Assembly: GCF_003344865.1 (NCBI RefSeq)
Contig: NZ_CP031165.1
Location: 434,001 to 498,000, forward strand
Direction of reading: 5' to 3'
DNA: 64,000 nucleotides
Source: Euzebya pacifica
GTDB lineage: Bacteria; Actinomycetota; Nitriliruptoria; Euzebyales; Euzebyaceae
The stretch's first letter is position 1. Each line of letters starts with the position of its first letter. The notes below the pieces were generated by a model. That model made no database searches. It was not told the origin of the DNA and worked only from the letters and a program-made list of their open reading frames with translations. Of this stretch, positions 35,760 to 44,286 are shown in pieces. Both the position numbers and the translations under genes were made by a program.

Positions 35760-36635
35760 ATGGCTGGATACCGGGTTGATGCCGCCGTGGAGCGGGGCCG
35801 GATGCGGCCGCGCCTGCTCGGCGTGCGCCTCCTGACCGCGCTCGCCGCGCTCGTCCTGGCCGGCGGGTTGGTCGTGCGGATGTCGGCGCCGCTCAGCAGC
35901 ACCTCGCCCAGCGCACGGCAGGTCCTCAGCTCCAACGGGGTGCTCGAGCTCCACGCCGACCGCGACACGCCGTTGTTCGACCAGGTGTCGCTGCTGCCGG
36001 GGCAGCCGGTTGCCGCGTGCACCCGTCTGCGGACCGACGCGCTGGACGACCCGGCGCCGATCCAGCTGTCGATGAAGGGGTACCAGGGGAGCGAAGCCCT
36101 GGCCGCCGCCACGCAGATGACCGTCGAGCACGGCGTGGTCGAGGACGATGCGGCTGGATGTGGGTCCTTCGTGGTGGACGCCGTCGTCGTCAGCGGGTCC
36201 ATCGCCGACCTGCAGGCCCGACACGGCATGGACGGCACGCCGATCGACGGTGGAGACCCGTCCGCCGGCCAGACCGATACGTGGCTCCGGGTCACCGTCG
36301 AGCTGCCGCAGTCGGCACCCTCGGCCGTGCAGGGCCAGGCGATCGGTGACCTCGGGCTGCGGTGGTCCACGTCGATGGCGTCCCCGGCCGAACGGGGCTT
36401 CCGCGACCGGGCCACGCTGGTGATGGCTGCGGTGACCGAGCACTCCGTCATCCCGCTGATGCTCGTCGTCGTCCTTGCCCTGCTGTTCCTCGGCGTCCAG
36501 GACCGGTTCGACCGGCGGGACCCCAAGCTGGCGCTCGCCCCCATCGTGCGTGGGGCCGTGGTGTTCGAGCCCCCGCCCGAGCGTCCGCCGCTGGTCGGTG
36601 CTGGTCAGGGTGGGAACAGGACTCTGCGCACGTAG
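35760..36635 (+). CDS. Exported membrane-anchored protein of unknown function
   Basis: 291 residues, ATG 2 nt after the sipW stop. One hydrophobic segment at about 22-42 and another at about 230-250 suggest a large outside domain between two membrane spans, then a basic cytoplasmic tail. The outside part has a pair of cysteines (C55-like AACTRL and AGCGSF) and no motif I recognise. By position it is part of the sipW surface operon. Confidence 0.6.
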   Translation: MAGYRVDAAVERGRMRPRLLGVRLLTALAALVLAGGLVVRMSAPLSSTSPSARQVLSSNGVLELHADRDTPLFDQVSLLPGQPVAACTRLRTDALDDPAPIQLSMKGYQGSEALAAATQMTVEHGVVEDDAAGCGSFVVDAVVVSGSIADLQARHGMDGTPIDGGDPSAGQTDTWLRVTVELPQSAPSAVQGQAIGDLGLRWSTSMASPAERGFRDRATLVMAAVTEHSVIPLMLVVVLALLFLGVQDRFDRRDPKLALAPIVRGAVVFEPPPERPPLVGAGQGGNRTLRT

Positions 36636-36647
36636 GTTGTCGGGGGC

Positions 36648-37919
36648 ATGGTCGTGCCCTGGCAGCTTGTCTGGCGGCTCGCCGCGGCGATCGCCGTCGG
36701 TGTGGTCGCCCTGTTCGGCGTGGGGGCCCGACGCGAGCGCCTGAACGTGACGTTGGATGTGGTCCTGTCCCTCGTCCTCGGTGCGGTGGTGGGCGGCCGG
36801 CTGATGGTGCTGGCGCTGGATGTGGCGTTGCTCGGCGCGTTGCCCGATCCCCGCGCCCTGCTCGGCCTCGGCCCGGGCCTGTCGGTGCCGGGGGCCCTGC
36901 TGGGCGCGACGGTCGCGGGATGGCGTCGTCGAGGTGTGCCGGTCGAGGTCTGGGCCGACGTCGGGGTGGGCGTGGCGGCGGGGCTGGCCGGGTTCGCGGC
37001 GGTGCACCTGCCGGGCGGCCTGGCCGCCAACGTCGTCCGTGCGGTGGGGTTGTCCGCGGGTGCCGTGTGGTTGTGGCGTGCGGATGCGTCGAGGTGGCAT
37101 CCGGGCCTGCGGCTGCTCGCGGTGGTCTCGACGGTCCACCTGGTCTCCTCGGCGCTGGTGCCGAGCCTGCCGACCGTCGACACCGACCTCGACGTCGTCC
37201 TGACCCTCGTCGTGGGCGTGGGCGCCCTGCTGACCCATCCGCGGGTCGCGGCGTCCGTGCGCCGCATCGCGGGGGTTGCGATGGGGCTGCTGGGGGCCGT
37301 GGTGGTCCTGTCGGTGGTGCTGTCGGTCCCGGCGGAATCGGTGCTGCCGTCGGGGTCGGGGTCTGGCTCGGTGGCTGGGTCGGCGTCGCTCGTCGGTGCG
37401 ATCGTGGGCGGGTCGGCTTCTGGGTCGGGCTCTGGCGAGTCGGGCTCGGGCTCTGGCGAGTCAGGCTCTGGCGAGTCAGGCTCTGGCGGGTCGGGCTCCG
37501 GGTCGGGCTCGGGCTCTGGCGAGTCCGGGGGCGTGCCGGCTTGGGGTGGGGAGGAGCTGGCGGCCTTCGTCGAGGGGCAGGAGCTGCCGGTCGTGGTCAA
37601 CCTGTGGGCCTCCTGGTGTCCGCCGTGCCATGCGGAAGCGGCCGCGGTGGGTCGTGCCGCTCGGGCGCTGGAGGGGCGGGCGGTCGTGCTCGGGGTGCTG
37701 GTCGACGACGACCCGGCGGATGGGCAGGAGTTCGCCGACCGGTACGGGCTGGGGTTCCCGACGGTGGTCGATGCGGGGGTCAGCGACGCGGTGGGGATGG
37801 CCGGGCTGCCCACGACCGTGGTCCTGTCCGCTGATGGGTCCGTGGTGCAACGGGTCGTCGGCGGGGTCAGCCAGGGAACGCTGGCCGATGCGGTCGAGCG
37901 GGCGGGTTCAGCCGGCTGA
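36648..37919 (+). CDS. Membrane protein (LGT-like) fused to a TlpA-type thioredoxin through a Gly-Ser linker
   Basis: 423 residues. Residues 1-225 hold about seven hydrophobic segments (IAVGVVALFGV, LVLGAVVGGRLM, GLAGFAAVHLPGG) reminiscent of prolipoprotein diacylglyceryl transferase, but key motifs are not certain. Residues 234-295 are a low-complexity GSGSGE linker. Residues 300-423 are a TlpA/ResA-like thioredoxin with W323-C324-P-P-C327 and GLPTTVV, presumably extracytoplasmic. It could reduce or oxidise disulphides in the exported surface proteins encoded before it. Confidence 0.8.
   Translation: MVVPWQLVWRLAAAIAVGVVALFGVGARRERLNVTLDVVLSLVLGAVVGGRLMVLALDVALLGALPDPRALLGLGPGLSVPGALLGATVAGWRRRGVPVEVWADVGVGVAAGLAGFAAVHLPGGLAANVVRAVGLSAGAVWLWRADASRWHPGLRLLAVVSTVHLVSSALVPSLPTVDTDLDVVLTLVVGVGALLTHPRVAASVRRIAGVAMGLLGAVVVLSVVLSVPAESVLPSGSGSGSVAGSASLVGAIVGGSASGSGSGESGSGSGESGSGESGSGGSGSGSGSGSGESGGVPAWGGEELAAFVEGQELPVVVNLWASWCPPCHAEAAAVGRAARALEGRAVVLGVLVDDDPADGQEFADRYGLGFPTVVDAGVSDAVGMAGLPTTVVLSADGSVVQRVVGGVSQGTLADAVERAGSAG
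37405..37530 (+). repeat. Gly-Ser-Glu minisatellite within the linker
   Basis: Short degenerate direct repeats based on GGCTCTGGCGAGTC run through the linker, coding for GSGE/GESGSG units. Length variation here would alter the spacer between membrane and thioredoxin parts without breaking the frame when changes are multiples of 3. Confidence 0.7.
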
Positions 37920-39056
37920 CAACCGTCCCGCGGCTGTGTCGGTGCGGGCCTCGCGGAGGAACACGGCGAAGTCGGTGCCACCCGTGCCCGTGCGTTCGGC
38001 GTCGCCGGAGGGGGCCACGACGTACTCCATCGCCAGCGCCATGTGCCGACGACGGAACAGCTCGAGCTCGTCGACGGCGGCGTTGTAGGCCTCGGTGAGG
38101 CGACGGGACCCGTCGGTGTCGGCCACGTGGCGGATGCGGGAGGTGGCGGCCAGGTCGGCCAGGTAGCGCCGGTGCGCGGGCGGCATGTAGTCGCGCATGT
38201 GGTCGAGGAACGGGCCGGCGGTGGGGCCGTGGACGATCCCCAACCCGGCGTCGAGGGCCTGGACCAGCGAGCTCTGCCCGGCGCTTCCTCCGGCCAGCAT
38301 CACTGGGGCGGGCGAGACACCTTCGTAGACCACCCCGGGGGCGGGCCAGCCAGCCAGGAAGGGACGGAGGCGGTGGTAGAAGATGTGCGGGTCGCACCAC
38401 TCCCGCATGCGGGCCAGCGCCACATTGAGGGACGGCATGGCGTCGGCGACGACGGTCAGGTGCAACTCGAGGGCGTCGATGTCGTCGTTCGCCGAGGCGT
38501 TCGCCGCGTCGTGGAGGGCGGCGAGGACGGGGGCGCCTGCCAGCTCCACGCCGAGGGTGGCGGTGAAGAACCACGTCTCGTCGGTGCCGCCCATGACCGT
38601 CTGGAGCAGCTCGCTGTTGTCGGCCGAGACGGGCTCGGTGGGGTCGATGCGTCGCCAGTTCCACAGGCACATCGAAGCGTGGTGGACGATCGGTTGCCGT
38701 CCGAGGGTGCGGGCGAGCTGCCACAGCGGCCTGGCGAGCTGGGCGGGTATGCGCAGGTTGCTGTCGGGGTCGCTCCACACCCAGGCGTTGGCCAGCGTGG
38801 TCAGGACGAGGAGGACGCGTTCCTGCTCGTGGCGGGTGGCGGCTGCAGAGGCGTCGACCTCGGGCATGGCCTCGACCGCCCGTCGGACCCGTTTCCAGCG
38901 GAGGAGCCCGGGAAGGTCGTCGGCCACGGTGGCGAGGGGGGCGAACGCCTCGGGAAGGTCGATCAGCGGGTCAGTGTCGGGGACGAAGCCGGTCGTCGGG
39001 CTGACCTCGTAGGACTCCAGGTCGGCCAGCGTCGACGGGGGAGGGGCAGCGGCCAT
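37908..39056 (-). CDS. Indoleamine 2,3-dioxygenase-like haem enzyme
   Basis: 382 residues. Tryptophan/indole-ring-cleaving dioxygenase of the IDO type: central LAGGSAGQSSL motif and the haem-proximal histidine H338 in FRRRHMALAMEY match. Length is that of IDO, not the shorter bacterial TDO, and it is cytosolic with no signal. The gene overlaps the end of the convergent thioredoxin fusion by 12 nt and its upstream side faces the tandem leader repeats. IDO-type genes are uncommon in bacteria. Confidence 0.85.
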   Translation of the reverse strand: MAAAPPPSTLADLESYEVSPTTGFVPDTDPLIDLPEAFAPLATVADDLPGLLRWKRVRRAVEAMPEVDASAAATRHEQERVLLVLTTLANAWVWSDPDSNLRIPAQLARPLWQLARTLGRQPIVHHASMCLWNWRRIDPTEPVSADNSELLQTVMGGTDETWFFTATLGVELAGAPVLAALHDAANASANDDIDALELHLTVVADAMPSLNVALARMREWCDPHIFYHRLRPFLAGWPAPGVVYEGVSPAPVMLAGGSAGQSSLVQALDAGLGIVHGPTAGPFLDHMRDYMPPAHRRYLADLAATSRIRHVADTDGSRRLTEAYNAAVDELELFRRRHMALAMEYVVAPSGDAERTGTGGTDFAVFLREARTDTAAGRLSAG

Positions 39057-39086
39057 GTGCCCATCATCCCAGACCCGTGTCGCGGG

Positions 39087-39438
39087 GTGATGTCACACCC
39101 CAGGTCCAGTGTGATCGGTGGGAGAAGGACTGGGTTCTCGGGGAGGACTGGGTCTTCGGGAGGCGGTGGGTACGGAGATGACGGTGGTGGACCGGCGGGT
39201 GGCCGGTGGACGTCGCGTGTGGGCGACGGGGCTGGGTCGTGTGTGTGCCGGGCCCCGCGGGGTGATGTCACACCCCAGGTCTAGGTTGATCGGTAGGTGA
39301 TGGGTTGGGTCTTCGGGAGGAGGTGAGTGCGGGGATGAGTGCGGCGGTGGCCGGCGGAGGTCGCGTGTTGGCGACGGGGCTGGGTCGTGTGTGTGCATGG
39401 GCCCGCGGGGTGATGTCACACCCCCGGTCCAGTGTGAT
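39087..39438 (+). repeat. Tandem leader repeats of the DUF222/HNH gene (copies 1, 2 and left part of 3)
   Basis: A unit of about 150-175 bp beginning GTGATGTCACACCCC recurs at 39087, 39262 and 39410, with a fourth copy at 41768 directly before the HNH gene. Units share the block gggTTGGGTCTTCGGGAGG, a ribosome site, a truncated reading-frame start (ATGACGGTGG or ATGAGTGCGG) and TCGCGTG...GACGGGGCTGGGTCG. They look like decayed duplications of the HNH gene's leader and first codons. GGGGTG and CACCCC flank ATGTCA as an inverted repeat. Confidence 0.75.
39434..39438 (+). repeat. Target site duplication, left copy (GTGAT)
   Basis: GTGAT precedes the TG end of the insertion sequence; the same five bases follow its CA end at 41634-41638. 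Removing the element and one copy restores an uninterrupted leader repeat. Confidence 0.85.
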
Positions 39439-39499
39439 TGTCAACAGCGGGCGAAATCTGACCCCCTTGCAGCGGTTGAATCTTGACCCCCTCTGGAGT

Positions 39500-40285
39500 T
39501 CATGGTGCTGGGTCGGCGGCGGGGACGCGGCCGAGGTCGCGGTCCTTGAGGCGGTAGCTGTCGCCCTTGAGCGGGACGACGTCGGCGTGGTGGACGAGCC
39601 GGTCGATCATGGCTGCGGCCACGACGGGGTCGCCGAAGACCTCGCCCCACCGGCTGAATGGCTTGTTGGAGCTCATGATCACGCTGGCGCGTTCGTATCT
39701 GGCGGCGATGAGTTGGAAGAACAGGTTGGCGGCCTCGGCCTCAAACGGGATGTAGCCGACCTCGTCGATGACCACGACGGGGACGCGGCCGAGGGCGCGG
39801 AGTTCGTCCTGGAGCCGGCCGGCGGCGTGGGCGGCGCCGAGCCGGTCGACCCATTGGGCGGCGGTGGCGAAGGCGACGCGGTGACCGGCCAGGCAGGCGC
39901 GGATGCCCAGCGCGATGGAGAGGTGGGTCTTGCCGGTGCCGGGCGGGCCGAGGAACACCACGTTGGCGCGGGCGTCGACGAAGTCGAGCTGGCCGAGATG
40001 GCCGATCAATTCGCGCTTGACGGAGGTCTGGTGGTCGAAGTCGAAGTCCTCGAGGGTCTTGCGGGCCGGGAACTTCGCGGCTTTGATGCGGGCCTGGCCG
40101 CCGTGGGCGGCGCGGGCGTCGACTTCTTTCTCAAGGCACGCGGCGAGGAACGCCTCGTGGGTCCAGCCCTCCTCGCGGGCCCGGTCGGCCAGCCGCGGGG
40201 CGGCCGCCGCGAGGGACGGGGCCTTCATGGCCCGGCACAGGTAGGCCAGGTGGCTGTCGGTGGCCGACGCCGGCGTGGTTGCCAT
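39500..40285 (-). CDS. istB: IS21-family helper ATPase IstB
   Basis: 261 residues from the ATG at 40285, overlapping the istA stop by one base (TGATG). AAA+ ATPase: Walker A GPPGTGKT, Walker B VVVIDEVGY, and SNKPFSRWGEVFGD, a strong IstB signature. It assists the IstA transposase in strand transfer and target choice. Confidence 0.95.
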   Translation of the reverse strand: MATTPASATDSHLAYLCRAMKAPSLAAAAPRLADRAREEGWTHEAFLAACLEKEVDARAAHGGQARIKAAKFPARKTLEDFDFDHQTSVKRELIGHLGQLDFVDARANVVFLGPPGTGKTHLSIALGIRACLAGHRVAFATAAQWVDRLGAAHAAGRLQDELRALGRVPVVVIDEVGYIPFEAEAANLFFQLIAARYERASVIMSSNKPFSRWGEVFGDPVVAAAMIDRLVHHADVVPLKGDSYRLKDRDLGRVPAADPAP

Positions 40286-41502
40286 CAGGCCACCCCGAGC
40301 AGCCGGTCGTAGTCGGCGAGGTCCCGCTGCTCCACACCGGTGTCGGGGCCGGCGACGGGCAGCTCGAGCAGCTGGGCGCGGGCCTTGCGGGCGGCGTCGT
40401 GGGCCGGGTCGGTGATGGTCTGATGCTTGGCGAGGACCCGGTCGTGGCGGGCGACCTCGTCGCGGCCACAGGTCACCACGACCTGATCGGCGGTGCGGCG
40501 GATGGTGACCTTGCGGCCGATCGCGCCCGGGTGGACGGAGTAGTCGTTGGTGTCCACCCGCACCCAGTGGTCGGCGCCCAACCGGACGGTGTGGGTCCAA
40601 TCGACATCGGGCGGCACCGGCGGCAGCGGCAGCATCGCGGCCAGGTCGGCGTCGATGCGTTCGGAGGGCCGCTGGCGCAGCCCGGCGTGGACCCTGACGT
40701 TGGCCCGGTCCTCAAGCCACAGGCCCAGCTGGGTGTTGAAGTCGTCGATCGAGCCGAAGCTGCGTCCGGGCATGAAGCTCGTTTCCAGGTAGCCGTTGGC
40801 CCGCTCCACCACCCCCTTGCGCTCCGGGTGGCCCTTGGCCAGCACGATCGAGCCCATCCCCAACGTGCCTCGGAACGCCAAGTACTCCTGGGTGTAGACC
40901 AGCTTGCGGCCCCGCCGGACGCTGATCGCGGGCTCGCCGTCATACACCCCCTTGCGGGGCACCCGGCCCAGGTCGCGGAGGCACCACAGGTGCCCGCCGA
41001 GCACGTCGTGTTTGTCCTTGGACGGGATCATCCGGGCGGTGATCCACCGCGAGTAGCAGGGCACCCCGACGATCACCGGCAGCACCGCGGTCTGTCCGAA
41101 CCCGACCGGCACCTTCAGGTCCTCGGGGAACCACAGGTCCCACTGGGCCAGCTCGCCCTCCCGATAGACGGTGCGGCCATACCCCTCCGGCAGCAGGTAG
41201 GCCGGACGCAGCTCACGCACCCGGTCGCGCAGCACCGTCATCCCCCGCGACCAGCCGATCCGCTCGGCGATCACCGTGGCCGGCATGTCCGGCGTGGCCT
41301 TCAGCAACTGGCGGATCTGCGGCTCGAACGCATCCACCGCCGACCCCGCCGCCTCCCGCTCGTACTTCGGTGGCGACGCCGAACGGATCGCCGCCCGCAC
41401 CGTGTTGCGCGACAACCCCGTCGCCCGCACGATCGCCTTGATCGCCATCCCCTCAGCGAAATGCAACCGGCGGACCTCAGCCCACTGCTCCACGTCAATC
41501 AC
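40285..41502 (-). CDS. istA: IS21-family transposase IstA
   Basis: 405 residues, GTG start with AGGAGG upstream. N-terminal HTH (IKAIVRATGLSRNTVRAAI), then a DDE integrase core: DLWFPED, VIVGVPCYSRW, and GSIVLAKGHPERKGVVERANGYLETSF, where the catalytic E sits in the VERANGY motif. C-terminal beta-barrel follows. The frame is intact, so the element should be competent. Confidence 0.95.
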   Translation of the reverse strand: MIDVEQWAEVRRLHFAEGMAIKAIVRATGLSRNTVRAAIRSASPPKYEREAAGSAVDAFEPQIRQLLKATPDMPATVIAERIGWSRGMTVLRDRVRELRPAYLLPEGYGRTVYREGELAQWDLWFPEDLKVPVGFGQTAVLPVIVGVPCYSRWITARMIPSKDKHDVLGGHLWCLRDLGRVPRKGVYDGEPAISVRRGRKLVYTQEYLAFRGTLGMGSIVLAKGHPERKGVVERANGYLETSFMPGRSFGSIDDFNTQLGLWLEDRANVRVHAGLRQRPSERIDADLAAMLPLPPVPPDVDWTHTVRLGADHWVRVDTNDYSVHPGAIGRKVTIRRTADQVVVTCGRDEVARHDRVLAKHQTITDPAHDAARKARAQLLELPVAGPDTGVEQRDLADYDRLLGVA

Positions 41503-41633
41503 AACCCTTCCTCCTGACTCGACGACACGATCGAGTCAGGGTCAGATCCCACCCGCCCACAGCAGGTGAACCACGACGAAGGGGGTCAAGATTCGCCCGT
41601 CGTCAGGGGGTCAGTATTGGGCCGCTACCGACA

Positions 41634-41840
41634 GTGATCGGTAGGTGAAGGGTTGGGTCTTCGGGAGGAGGTGGGTGTGGGGATGATGGTGGTGGACCGG
41701 CGGTGGCCGGCGGAGGTCGCGTGTTGGCGACGGGGCTGGGTCGTGTGTGTGTGCATGGGCCCGCGGGGTGATGTCACACCCCCGGTCTAGGTTGATCGGT
41801 AGGTGATGGATTGGGTCTTCGGGAGGAGGTGAGCGCGAGG
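41634..41840 (+). repeat. Leader repeats after the IS: right part of copy 3 and copy 4
   Basis: Starts with the right GTGAT duplication, continues with the rest of the interrupted repeat (GATCGGTAGGTG...TTGGGTCTTCGGGAGG) and the next complete copy from 41768, which supplies the ribosome site AGGAGG (41824-41829) for the HNH gene. Confidence 0.75.
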
Positions 41841-44159
41841 ATGACGGTGGTGGTGGACCGGCGGGTGGACGCCGTTCCGGACAGCTGGTTTGGTGGCCGG
41901 CTGGCGGAGGTGTGGTTGTCGGAGGACGAGGTCGCCGTCTACCTCGCCGATCCTCGGGCTGACTCGTCGCGCGACGTGCCGCCGTCGGTGTCTACGGACG
42001 ACAGCGGGGCCACGGGACAGAGGGGCAGCGGTGGGGCTGGGGACTGGCCGGGCGAGCCGTCGGGGGTCAGCTCGTGGGGTGGTCGCATCGGGGAGGTGTG
42101 GCTGGCGGAGGAGGACGTCGCCGTCTACCTCGCCGATCCTCGGGCTGACTCGTCGCGCGTTGTGCCGCCGTCGGTGTCCACGGACCACGGCGGGTCCGCG
42201 GGGCCGAGGGGCAGCGGTGCGCCTGGGGACGGGCCGGGCGAGCCGTCAGGGGCCAGCTGGTGGGGTGGTCGCATTGGGGAGGTGTGGCTGGCGGAGGAGG
42301 ACGTTGCCGACTACCTCGCCGAGCCCCCGTCGGAGGACGATGGCGGATCGGCTGGTGGTGGGACGGCGGCTGAGGGTGGAGGCCAGGCGTCGGGGTGCAC
42401 ATTCTGTAGGGCGGCTGGCGATGGTGGCGACCCGGCATCGGGGTCGGCGTCCGGCGTGGCGGCTGCGGTGCCGGCGGGTGGAGAAGGGTCGGCGGGTCCT
42501 GCGGTTGCTGGTGGTCCGGCGGTGTTAGTGGGTGAGGCGTTGGGGGTGCTCGGCCGGCTGAACGGGTGGTTGGCCCGGGCATCTGCGGGCGAGGCCGGGG
42601 AAGGGATTGGGGCTGCTGGCGGGCCGGTCGATGTGGAGTCGGTGCGGCTGGTGGTGGACGGGCTGGCCGGGGTCGATGCGGCGTTGACTGCGGCCAGGTT
42701 GCGGGGGATCGTTGCGGCGGATCAGGCGGCCCTGCCGACGGTGGACGGGGCGGCATCGCTGTCGGCGTGGATCGCGGATCGGTGGGGCCTGACCGGCAGC
42801 ACAGCCGCGCGGGAGGTCCGGTTGGCGGTCGGGCTGATCGACGAGAAGACGGCGCTCGACCAGCTGCAGGCCGGGGTGATCTCACGGGACCATGCCGCCG
42901 GTCTGGTGGCGGCAGCGGAGAAGCAGGCCGCCGACCATGACGCCGCCGCCCGGGCCCGGGCTGCTGAGGAGGACCGTGCCCGCGAGGAACGCCGCCGTGC
43001 CGATGAGCAGGCGCAGGCAGACGCCGCGTCGATGGCCGAACGGATGCGGCTGGCCCGCGAGGCTGCTGCACGGGAGGAACAGCTCGCCCGCGAGCGGGCC
43101 GAGCGGGCCGAACAGCAAGCCGCAGCCAACGACGCAGCCCGCAAGGCCCGACAGGACGCCCTGCTCCAATCCGCAGTACAGGGGGCGTCACCGGATCAGG
43201 TCCGAACCGACGCCAACCGGATGCGCGCTGCCGATGCGGCAGCGCTGGAGCGGGCGGTCGCGGCCCAGCGGGCCCGCCGATCCGTCACCTTCCGACCCGA
43301 TGGGATCACCGGGCAGCGGGTGATGCGGGTGGTGCTGACCGATGCCGACTACGAGCTGCTCCAGTCCGGCATCGAGGCCGCCCACACCTTCGACCCACCC
43401 AACACCCCCGAGGACGACCGACGAACGGCTGCGCAGCGGCGCTACGACGCCTTCCTCGACCTCGTGACCGCCGGCGTGCAGGCGGGAGAGCTGCCCACCT
43501 CGCGTGGCACCAAGCCCCACGTCACCGTCACCATCCCGCTCGCCACGTTGACGGGTGAGGCGGAGGTCGCCGGTATCGGCGGGTTCGGGACGGTGATCTC
43601 GCCAGAGACGGTTCGGCGGTTGGCGTGTGATGCCCGGTTGACCCGGGCGATCGTTGACGCCAACGGGATGCCGTTGGACATCGGTCGGACCAGCAGGGCG
43701 TGGACGACCGCGCAGCACACCGCGGCGGCGCAGCTGTTTGGTGGGTGTGCGTTTCCCATCGCGGATCGGTCGCCGTGTGGCCGGCCGATCGGCTGGACGG
43801 ATCTGCATCACGTCATCTGGCGGCGTCACGACGGCCCCACCGACCAGGACAACGGAGTGTCGTTGTGCCGGCATCACCACAACGCCGTGCACCACGACGG
43901 CTGGCAGCTGTCCTTCGACCTGCCCACCGGCACCGTCACGGTGCAACGGACCGCAGACGGCCGCACGGTCACACGCACAACCAGATTTCCCCATGACAAC
44001 CCCAGACGCGGCCTGGAACAGGACTCCCAGTCCACCGCGGCGACGTCCGGCCCCAAGCGCTCGGACGCCACGACGGACGACCCAGGCAACGACCGGGGTG
44101 GTCCCGAACGGCCTGGTCCTGATCGGGACGATCCCGGTGACGGGCGATTGCCGATCTGA
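41841..44159 (+). CDS. DUF222 / HNH endonuclease ('13E12 repeat' family)
   Basis: 772 residues from the ATG at 41841. Residues about 18-165 consist of three copies of a 62-residue acidic repeat (GGRIGEVWLAEEDVAVYLAD). Residues about 250-560 are the DUF222 helical domain with a long charged Ala/Arg/Glu coiled-coil-like stretch near 330-430. The C-terminal HNH nuclease has C...CGRPIGWTDLHHVIWRRHDGPTDQDNGVSLCRHHHNAVHH, with all metal and catalytic His and Asn. These genes are multicopy and recombination-prone in actinobacteria; function is unknown. Confidence 0.92.
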   Translation: MTVVVDRRVDAVPDSWFGGRLAEVWLSEDEVAVYLADPRADSSRDVPPSVSTDDSGATGQRGSGGAGDWPGEPSGVSSWGGRIGEVWLAEEDVAVYLADPRADSSRVVPPSVSTDHGGSAGPRGSGAPGDGPGEPSGASWWGGRIGEVWLAEEDVADYLAEPPSEDDGGSAGGGTAAEGGGQASGCTFCRAAGDGGDPASGSASGVAAAVPAGGEGSAGPAVAGGPAVLVGEALGVLGRLNGWLARASAGEAGEGIGAAGGPVDVESVRLVVDGLAGVDAALTAARLRGIVAADQAALPTVDGAASLSAWIADRWGLTGSTAAREVRLAVGLIDEKTALDQLQAGVISRDHAAGLVAAAEKQAADHDAAARARAAEEDRAREERRRADEQAQADAASMAERMRLAREAAAREEQLARERAERAEQQAAANDAARKARQDALLQSAVQGASPDQVRTDANRMRAADAAALERAVAAQRARRSVTFRPDGITGQRVMRVVLTDADYELLQSGIEAAHTFDPPNTPEDDRRTAAQRRYDAFLDLVTAGVQAGELPTSRGTKPHVTVTIPLATLTGEAEVAGIGGFGTVISPETVRRLACDARLTRAIVDANGMPLDIGRTSRAWTTAQHTAAAQLFGGCAFPIADRSPCGRPIGWTDLHHVIWRRHDGPTDQDNGVSLCRHHHNAVHHDGWQLSFDLPTGTVTVQRTADGRTVTRTTRFPHDNPRRGLEQDSQSTAATSGPKRSDATTDDPGNDRGGPERPGPDRDDPGDGRLPI
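41892..42335 (+). repeat. 186-bp tandem repeat inside the HNH gene
   Basis: GGTGGCCGG...GAGGTGTGG... recurs at 41892, 42078 and 42264, exactly 186 bp apart, the third copy being partial. Because the period is a multiple of three the frame is kept. Copies differ by scattered substitutions only, implying recent duplication. Confidence 0.85.
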
Positions 44160-44165
44160 CCTGCA

Positions 44166-44182
44166 CCCCGCCTCCGGCGGGG
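44166..44182 (+). terminator. Hairpin after the HNH gene
   Basis: CCCCGCC-TCC-GGCGGGG, a perfect 7-bp stem and 3-nt loop, 6 nt after the stop codon. No T-run. Confidence 0.65.
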
Positions 44183-44286
44183 CCGTCGGGCTGCCCCGAG
44201 TTCGGGGTGGGCCTTCCCCGCAGGCGCACACTGCCGGCGGCCAGGGGTCGGCAGGTACCCTCGACGCCACGGCGAATGGTGACCAC

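Larger units (their letters stand above)
39439..41633 (-). mobile_element. IS21-family insertion sequence, 2,195 bp, apparently intact
   Basis: The ends start TGTC and finish GACA, and about 28 bp of imperfect inverted repeat extends inward (left TGTCAACAGCGGGCGAAATC; right complement TGTCGGTAGCGGCCCAATAC, both continuing CTGACCCCC). A second inner pair, GAATCTTGACCCCCT, is present on both sides, as expected for the multiple terminal repeats of IS21. It is flanked by a 5-bp duplication. It carries istA and istB with open frames, so it may be active or recently inserted. Confidence 0.93.

Noticed and set aside
35523-37238. 571-codon antisense frame across the sipW region
   Set aside because: Lies opposite three recognisable plus-strand genes and contains His/Arg/Gln-rich noise.
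39087-39438. Leader repeats as a CRISPR-like or integron-like array
   Set aside because: Units are 150-175 bp with shared sequence throughout and resemble the HNH gene leader; no integrase or cas gene.
39500-41502. IS21 genes as part of the defence or modification locus
   Set aside because: Target duplication and restored leader repeat show a recent independent insertion 34 kb away.
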